From an uncultured Clostridia bacterium (GTDB lineage: Bacteria; Bacillota; Clostridia; Christensenellales; Borkfalkiaceae), in assembly GCA_947629225.1 (NCBI GenBank), contig CANRCY010000033.1:1-11430 (forward strand): a stretch of 11,430 bases of DNA, read 5' to 3'. Below, one piece after another: positions 1-9,400 of this stretch; within the stretch, counting starts at the first letter, position 1, and the number at the start of each line of letters is the position of its first letter. Below the pieces are notes generated by a model. The model was not told the origin of the DNA and searched no databases. It was given only the letters and a program-made list of their open reading frames with translations. The position numbers were made by a program, and so were the translations under genes.

Positions 1-450
1 AAACTCGATCTTGGCTTGGAAAAAGACGGGATTTCGCTTGCAAAGACGGCGGAACTTCTGTATACGGACGGAGAGATCTTTGTCACGCTCGACGGAATCA
101 AGGTGAAGGCGGATATTGAAGAGACGCTTGCGCTTTTGTCGGGATATTTCGAACTTCCCGAGCTTTCGTTGCCCGAAGCGGGGGCGCTTGATCTTGCGAA
201 GATCTTGAACGCGGTGCTTTCGGAGGAGTTTGCAAGCCGCTTTGAATCGACGAAGAGCGAGAACCTGCTCGTGCTTCTCGTGGAGGGGACGGAGCTTCTT
301 CGCGCCTTCGGCGTGGAGTTTGACCTCGGCACGGTCCGCCTGTCCGTGGGCGACGACGCCCTTTCCGTGGACGCCTTGGGCGCGAAAATCGCTTTGACTG
401 CGGGCACGGAGTTCGATATTTCGACCGACGGCTATGTCGATATTTTGAAG
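1..450 (+). other. Diverged repeat unit (C-terminal 150 residues) preceding the array
   Basis: These 150 codons align with the last two thirds of the 182-aa unit: DGEIFVTLDGIKVKA matches the DNTIYITLDGLKLSA strand pair, VEGTELLRAFGVEFDLG matches IDGTKLLEALGLTFDLG, and FDISTDGYVDILK matches FEANTDNFIDVVK. It is about six residues longer over the alignable part, because of an insertion around LPEAGALDLAKILNAVL, and is clearly more diverged than the twelve array units are from each other. It is also much more GC-rich (301-360 is about 73 percent GC). It is probably an older unit that has not taken part in homogenisation of the array. More units may lie upstream. Confidence 0.8.
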
Positions 451-3400
451 TACGCTTCGACGGTGATTGAGCTCATCCAAAGTGAAGTACTTCATGCCGA
501 AGTTGCGTATAAGACTGAAAAACTCGAAATTTCGGGCACGATCGATTTCGATGTGAAGAACGTCATCGCAAAGGCGAACTTGACGCTTACTTACAACGGC
601 ATTGCGAAAGAGATCGAGCTTATCTATAAAGATAATGTTATCTATATCACGCTCGACGGGCTCAAACTTTCGGCGAAAGTGGACGAGGCGATCGCGCTTG
701 TCGAAAACTTTGTCGCGATTCCCGCAAGCGACACCGACTCGCAAGAACTCATCAATAAGCTCTTGTCCTTGAATTTCGGTGACGTCATCAAGCTCTCCGA
801 ATCCAACGACACCTTGACGGCGGCAATTGACGGCACGAAGTTGCTCGAAGCCCTCGGCTTGACGTTCGACCTCGGTGAAGCGACCGTTAAGATCGGAACT
901 GACAAGATCGACCTTGAAGTTCTCGGCGCGAAAGTTGTTTTGACCTCGGGCAAACCGTTCGAAGCAAATACCGACAACTTCATCGACGTTGTCAAGTACG
1001 CCGAAACCGTTATTGAACTCATTCAAAGCGATGTGCTTCATGCGAACGTTTCGTATAAAACTGACGAACTTTCCGTCACGGGTACGATTGACTTTGATGT
1101 GAAGAATGTCATAGCCAAGGCAGACTTGACTTTGACCTATGGAGAGATTGAGAAGGCGATCGAGCTCATCTACAAAGATGGTACGATTTATATCACTCTT
1201 GACGGGCTCAAACTTTCCGCGAAGGTGGATGAGGCAATTGCGCTTGTAGAAAATTTTGTCGAAATTCCCGCAAGCGACACGGATTCGAAAGAGCTCATCA
1301 ATCAATTGTTGTCCTTGAATTTCGGCGATGTCATAAAGTTAAGCGAAGAAAATGATACCTTGACAGCGGCGATCGACGGCACGAAGCTGCTCAAAGCATT
1401 GGGCTTGACGTTCGATTTGGGCGAAGCGACCGTTAAAATCGGGACTGACCAAATCGACCTTGCGGTTTTGGGCGCGAATGTAACTTTGACTTCGGGCAAA
1501 GCGTTTGAGGCGAACACCGACAACTTCATCGACGTTATCAAGTACGCTTCGACGGTTATTGAACTCATTCAGAGCGATGTGCTCCATGCCGATGTTTCGT
1601 ACAAGACCGAAAATCTCGAAATCGCGGGCATGATTGACTTCGATGTGAAGAACGTCATTGCAAAGGCAAACTTGACGCTCACTTACAACGGCATTGCGAA
1701 AGAAATCGAAGTCATTTATAAAGAGAATACAATTTATATCACCCTTGACGGATTGAAACTTTCCGCGAACGTTGAAGAGGCGATTGCGCTTGTTGAGAAA
1801 TTCGTTGAGATTCCCGCAAATGACACCGACTCGAAGGAACTCATCAATAACCTCTTGTCCTTGAACTTCGGCGAGGTTATCAAACTCTCCGAATCCGAAG
1901 ATACTTTGACGGCGGCAATTGACGGCACAAAGTTGCTCAAAGCATTGGGCTTGACGTTCGATTTGGGCGAAGCGACCGTTAAAATTGGAAACGACCAAAT
2001 TGACCTTGCAGTTCTCGGCGCAAATGTGACCTTGACTTCGGGTAAAGCGTTCGAGGCGAACACCGATAACTTCATCGATGTTGTCAAGTATGCGGAAACC
2101 GTTATCGAACTCATTCAAAGTGAAGTTTTACACGCTGACGTTGCGTATAAGACCGAAAAACTTGCAATTGAAGGCAAGATCGACTTCGATGTGAAGGAAG
2201 TCATCGCGAAAGCGAACTTGACACTTACCTACAACGGAATTGCAAAAGAAATCGAGCTCATCTACAAAGATAATACTATTTATATCACGCTCGATGGACT
2301 CAAACTTTCGGCGAATGTCGAACAGGCAATCGCGCTCGTCCAGAAGTTTGTCGAGATTCCTGCAAATGATACCGATTCGAAAGAGCTCATCAATCAATTG
2401 GTGTCGCTCAATTTTGGCGAGGTCATTGAGCTGTCCGAATCCGAAGATACTTTGACGGCGGCAATTGACGGCACGAAACTTCTCAAAGCCCTCGGCTTGA
2501 CGTTTGACCTCGGCGAAGCTACGGTAAAGATTGGAAACGACAAAATCGCGCTCGAAGTTTACGGGGCGAATGTAACTTTGACCTCGGGCAAATCGTTTGA
2601 AGCAAATACCGATAACTTCATCGACGTTGTCAAGTATGCTTCGACGGTCATCGAGCTCATTCAAAGCGAAGTGCTTCATGCCGATGTCGCTTACAAGACC
2701 GAAAAACTCGAAATCGCGGGCACAATTGACTTCGATGTGAAAGAGCTCATCGCGAAAGCGAAATTAACCCTCACCTATGACGGAATCACCAAGTCGATTG
2801 AGCTCATTTATAAAGAGGGTACGATTTATATCACGCTTGACGGATTAAAACTTTCCGCGAATGTCGAACAGGCAATTGGGCTTGTCGAAAACTTTGTCGA
2901 GATTCCCGAAGGTGATACCGATTCGAAAGAGCTTATCAATAACCTCTTGTCCTTGAATTTCGGTGATGTTATCAAGCTCTCCGAATCCGAAGATGCCTTG
3001 ACGGCGGCGATCGACGGCACGAAATTGCTCGAAGCGCTCGGCTTAAAGTTCGACCTCGGGCAGGCAACCGTTAAGATCGGCGCAAGTGACATTTCTCTCG
3101 AAGTTCTCGGCGCAGAAGTGACCTTGACCTCGGGCAAACCGTTCGAGGCGAATACCGACAATTTCATCGATGTTGTCAAGTATGCCGAAACCGTTATCGA
3201 GCTCATTCAAAGTGAAGTTTTGCATGTCGATGTTTCGTATTCGACCGACAAGCTCGAAATTGCAGGCACGATTGATTTCGACGTGAAGAACGTCATCGCA
3301 AAGGCAAACTTGAAGCTCGCTTACAACGGCATTGCGAAAGAAATCGAACTTATCTATAAAGAGAATGCAATTTATATCACGCTTGACGGGCTTAAACTTT

Positions 3401-6400
3401 CTGCGAACGTCGAAGAGGCGATTGCACTTGTAGAAAATTTTGTCGCGATTCCCGCAAATGATAAGAATTCGAAAGGGCTCATCAATAAGCTCTTGTCCTT
3501 GAACTTCGGCGAGGTCATCAAGCTCTCCGAATCCGAAGATACCTTGACGGCGGCGATCGACGGGACGAAACTTCTCAAAGCCCTCGGCTTGACGTTCGAA
3601 TTGGGCGAAGCTACGGTAAAAATCGGAAACGACCAAATCGATCTTGCAGTTTACGGCGCAAACGTTACGCTCACAAAAGGTAATGCGTTCGAAGCGAACA
3701 CCGACGACTTCATCGACGTTGTGAAGTATGCTTCGACGGTCATCGAGCTCATTCAAAGTGAAGCGCTTCATGCGGATGTTGCGTACAAGACCGAAAAACT
3801 CGAAATTGCGGGCACGATCGACTTCGATGTGAAGAATGTCATCGCAAAAGCGAACTTGACTTTGACCTATGGCGAAATCTCGAAGAAAATAGAACTTATC
3901 TATCTTAACAATAATATATATGTTACCCTCGACGGACTCAAACTTTTGGCGAACGTCGAACAGGCAATTGGGCTTGTCGAGAAATTTGTTGAGATTCCCG
4001 CAAATGATACGGATTCCAAGGAGCTCATCAATAACCTCTTGTCGCTCAACTTCGGCGAGGTCATCAAGCTCTCTGAATCCGAAGATACCTTGACGGCAGC
4101 CATTGACGGGACGAAACTGCTTGAAGCCCTCGGTTTGACGTTCGAACTTGGAGAAGCTACTGTCAAGATTGGGAACGACCAAATTGACCTTGCAGTTTTT
4201 GGTGCTAACTTCACGCTCACGAAAGGGGAGCAGTTCGAAGCGAATACCGACGATTTTATCGACGTTGTCAAGTACGCTTCGACCGTCATCGAGCTCATCC
4301 AAAGCGAAGTGCTTCATGCGGATGTTTCGTATTCGACCGAAAAACTTTCCGTCACGGGCACGATCGATTTTGACGTGAAGAACGTCATCGCGAAGGCGAA
4401 CTTGACGCTCACTTACAACGGGATTGCGAAAGTAATCGAGCTGATTTATAAAGATAGTGTTATCTATATTACGCTCGACGGATTGAAACTCTCGGCAAAG
4501 GTGGAAGAGGCGATTGCGCTTGTCGAGAAATTTGTTGAGATTCCCGAAAACGATACGGATTCCAAGGAACTCATCAATCAATTGTTGTCGCTCAACTTCG
4601 GCGAAATCATCAAGTTAAGCGAAGAAAATGATACCTTGACGGCAGCCATTGACGGGACGAAACTCCTCGAAGCCCTCGGCTTAAAGTTCGACCTAGGCGA
4701 AGCTACTGTCAAGATTGGAAACGACCAAATTGACCTTGCGATTTTGGGCGCGAATGTAACTTTGACTGCGGGCGCACCGTTCGATATTTCGACGGACGGC
4801 TATATCGACGTTGTGAAGTATGCGGAAACGGTCATCGAGCTTATTCAAAGCGAAGTGCTTCATGCGGATGTTTCGTATAACACCGAAAAGCTCGAAATTG
4901 TTGGAACACTTGATTTCGATATTAAGAACGTCATCGCGAAAGCGAACTTGACGCTCACTTACAACGGTATTGCGAAAATAATCGAGCTGATTTATAAAGA
5001 TAGTGTTATCTATATCACGCTTGACGGATTGAAACTTTCCGCGAAAGTGGAAGAAGCGGTTGCGCTCGTGGAAAACTTTGTCGCGATTCCTGCAAGTGAC
5101 ACCGATTCGAAAGAGCTCATCAATAACCTCTTGTCGCTCAACTTCGGCGAGGTCATCAAACTGTCTGAATCCGACGATACCTTGACGGCGGCAATCGACG
5201 GGACGAAATTGCTCGAAGCCCTCGGCTTGACGTTCGAACTTGGAGAAGCGACCGTTAAAATTGAAACTGACAAGATCGACCTTGCAGTTCTCGGCGCAAA
5301 CGTTACGCTCACAAAGGGCGCGGAGTTCAAGGCAAATACCGAAAACTTCATCGATGTTGTCAAATACGCTTCGACGGTCATCGAGCTCATTCAAAGCGAA
5401 GTGCTTCATGCGAATGTTTCCTACAAAACAGACAATCTCGAAATCGCGGGGACAATTGACTTCAATGTGAAGAATGTCATCGCAAAAGCGAACTTGACTT
5501 TGACATACAGCGGCATTACAAAAGAAATCGAGCTCATCTACAAAGATAATACTATTTATATTACGCTCGACGGATTGAAACTCTCGGCGAACGTCGAGCA
5601 GGCGATTGCACTTGTTGAGAAGTTCGTTGAAATTCCTGCAAGCGATACCGATTCGAAAGAGCTCATCAATAACCTCTTGTCCTTGAACTTCGGCGAGGTC
5701 ATCAAATTGTCTGAATCCGACGACAGCTTGACGGCGGCGATTGACGGGACGAAGTTGCTCGAAGCCCTCGGCTTGACTTTCGACCTCGGCGAAGCTACTG
5801 TCAAGATTGGGAACGAACAAATTGACCTTGCGGTTTTGGGCGCGAATGTAACTTTGACTTCGGGCAAAGCGTTCGAGGCGGATACCGACGACTTCATCGA
5901 CGTTGTGAAGTATGCTTCGACGGTGATTGAGCTTATTCAATGTGAAGTGCTTCATGCGAATGTTGCGTACAAGACCGACGAACTTACCGTTGTGGGCACG
6001 ATTGATTTCGATGTGAAAGAGCTTGTCGCAAAGGCAAACTTGAAGCTCACTTACAACGGGATTGCGAAAGAAATCGAGCTTATCTATAAAGATAGCACTA
6101 TTTATATCACGCTTGACGGATTGAAGCTTTCCGCGAACGTCGAACAGGCGATTGTGCTTGTCGAAAACTTTGTCGAAATCCCCGAAAATGACACCGACTC
6201 GAAAGAGCTCGTCAATAAGCTCTTGTCCTTGGATTTCGGAGAGGTCATCAAACTTTCCGAATCCGAAGATACTTTGACAGCGGCGATCGACGGCACGAAG
6301 TTGCTTGAAGCCCTCGGCTTAAAGTTCGACCTCGGGCAAGCGACCGTTAAGATCGGAACTGACAAAATCGACCTTGCGGTTTTGGGCGCAAATGTAACTT

Positions 6401-9400
6401 TGACTTCGGGCACGCAGTTTGAAGCGAATACCGAAAACTTCATCGATGTTGTGAAGTATGCCGAAACGATCATTGAGCTCATTCAAAGCGATGTGCTTCA
6501 TGCGAACGTTTCGTATAAGACAGATAAACTTGAAATTGTTGGAACAATTGACTTCGATATTGAACAGGTTTTAGCGAAAGCGAACTTGACGCTTACTTAC
6601 AACGGTATTGCGAAGTCGATTGAACTCATTTATAAAGATAGTACGATTTATATCACGCTTGACGGCTTAAAACTCTCGGCGAACGTCGAACAGGCAATTG
6701 GGCTTGTCCAGAAATTCGTCGAAATTCCTGCGAATGACACCGATTCGAAGGAACTCATCAATAACCTCTTGTCCTTGAACTTTGGCGAAATCATCAAGTT
6801 AAGCGAAGAAAATGATACCTTAACAGCGGCGATCGATGGTACAAAACTTCTTGAAGCCCTCGGCTTGACATTCGACCTCGGGCAGGCACAAGTAAGAATC
6901 GACACCAACCAAATCGCGCTCGAAGTTCTCGGCGCAAACGTTACGCTCACAAAGGGCGAAAAATTCGACGCAAGCACCGACGGCTTTATCGACCTTGCGC
7001 CCGTCCTCGAAAAAATCGGCAAGATCGTGCAAAACGGCGGGCTCGAACTTCGCGGCATCCTCACGCTCGACACCGAAAACGGCGAGATCGTCTTGGAAAT
7101 CCGCCGCGCCGCGATCTCTTGGAAGGACGGCTTCAAGCTCTATCTCGATGCGACCCTCTCTCTGGCGGGCACGGCGCATGACGTCAAACTCTATGCCGAC
7201 AAGACCATGGCGAAGATCGTCTATGGGAACGTGGGCGTCGAGATCGTCTATGAAGAGGTCAAGGGCTTGGAAGCAAAGTTCCTGCAAGTGTACGATCGGA
7301 TCGCAGACATCGTCAACGGGTCTTTCAAGACCGAAAGCGGCGCGCTCCTTCCCAAGGCGGAAACCATGAAAGAGCTCCTTACAAGCCTTCTCGGCAAGGT
7401 GGAAGATACGACGGGGACTTTGGGCAACGAGAGCATGCAGCAGCTCTTCAACGCGCTCCAATCGAGCGGCAGCTTCCTCGGCGCGTTCGACTCCGTCAAG
7501 GAAAGCATGCTCGGCTCGTTCGATCTTTCCGAGATCTTGGGCTCTCTCGTCCTTTCCTCCGTCTTGAATGAGGGCATGGCAACGGGTTGCATCACGGCGG
7601 AATACAAGGGCTTAAAGCTCGGCGTCTCGACCGCGTTCGCCAAGCTCGATGAGTCGCTTCCCGCCATGGTCCAAGCGAATATTTCCTATGCGGGAGAGGG
7701 CATTTCGCTCCGCGAAAGCACGGTCTACCTTTGCGAACTCACGTCCTTCCCCGAAATGCCGAACATCACCTATCTTTGCTATGAGGATTACTGTGAGCTT
7801 TTGGATTTCTTCGGCGCGGCGATCACGACTTTGGCGGAAAAGAACGTCGGGCTCGATCTTTCGGGCACGGTTCTCTCGACGGACGAAAAATACAGCGCCG
7901 TTGGCGGCGAAAAATATACCTTTGATGCAAGCGTGCGCTTCTATGCGGGCACGGGAGAGGAAGGGAGCTTCCCCATCACGATCGACACGATCAATAAGAG
8001 CATTTCGGTGCGCTCCGACATGTATTTGAAGCTCCATCTCACCTTGTCAAGCAAGGTCGAAACGGGACTTTGGCTCGATCTCATCGTGATGGATATGGAC
8101 CCGAACGGCAACGCCGACGGCAAACTCGACTTCTTCGTCTCCATCTCGAAATACGAGGAAGGAAACGGAAACCGCAGCCCGCTCAGCTTCTATGCGCCCG
8201 CAAGCGAGGTCAAGACCTTGCTCTCCGCGGCATGTATCCTGCTCGGCGTGGACAATTCCATCCTCAACGATTACTTGATCGAAAAGGGTCTTTCGCTCGA
8301 AACGAGAAGCCAGCTTCAATCGATCGGCGACAGCTTGCAACTCGCTTCCCTGATTTCGGGACTTGTCGGGAAGAATGACGAGCCCGCGGAATTTGCCGAG
8401 ATCTTAGAAGGCACAAACCGGGAAGAGAACTTGAAGCGCAACTATCTTTCGAAGTTCTCCTTCGCGCCTACCCGCAACGAAAACGGCGCGATCAATGGGA
8501 ATACCTTGACCATCGCGCTCAACGGCAAGGCGATCTACAACGACGCGAATGCGAAAGATATTGAGCTCGTCTTGGAAAAACAGGGCGAAAGTTTCGTCTC
8601 CTCGCGCCTTACCAAGGTCGCTTTGAGCGGCGTCACGAGCGGAAGCGAGACCTTCTCCTTCGATCTCGGGTTCGGCTACGACGAGATCCAAAAGGAAGAA
8701 AAGACGAGAATCAATGTCACGCACAACTTTGACGGCGTGGAGCGGCTCATCACCTCGATCGCAAAGAGCGCAACGCATACAGCGACGGATGAGGAGATCA
8801 TCTCGGGCGAAGCAAAGGCGCATGACTATGTCTTGAACAAGACGTTCTATATTGACGGCACGGCAAATGTCTCTGCGCTCAGCCTCGTTAAAGCAGAGAT
8901 CAAAGTCATCGCGATCTCGGTCACGATCGACGAAGAGAACAAGGTCGCCGTCAATCTCCGCCTCGAATACGACGGGAAACATGTCGTAGTTCCGTTGATC
9001 AACGGGCATTCGATCGTTGACATCACGATCAAGGGCGGTATGGTCTATATGAAGCGCGTGCAGACAAGCGAAACGAAAGCGCTGTACGATAAAAAATTCT
9101 CGGAATCGGAGTATATCACCATCTACCGCACGACGACGCTCAGTAACTTCTTCGACGACATTTTGAAACACCTTGGATTCCTTCTGAACTTCGGAGATTC
9201 CATTGTCAGCGCGATCGAAAAGTCCGAGCCCGCACAACCTGCCGATACGACTGCGCTCGACTACGGCGCGCTCGTCGGGCAGTACTTTGTGGGGTATGAG
9301 TGCAAACATCAAAACGGCGGCGAGGACACCTGGACGATCAATTTGAACGGCAACGCGCTCACGGACGGCGTTTTGGGCGAGATCGGGATTACCTTCACGG

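Noticed and set aside
16..18. TTG as start codon of the giant gene
   Set aside because: The five codons before it are open and continue the repeat-like sequence, there is no ribosome binding site in the visible bases, and the domain is cut mid-unit at the window edge.
3043..4581. Antisense open frame of 512 codons across the array (with similar ones at 1339-2118 and 4693-5955)
   Set aside because: Same register and same cause as above; its apparent repeats are mirror images of the coding repeats.
642..6482. Recurring antisense frames of 126 codons at spacings that are multiples of 546 bp
   Set aside because: They recur only because the underlying DNA repeats. Several units lack or truncate them, so they are not conserved as proteins, and their composition (S, F, K, P rich) is that of a shadow frame.
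451..7002. CRISPR or other non-coding repeat array
   Set aside because: The period is 546 bp with no separate short repeats and spacers, and the whole array is one translated frame.
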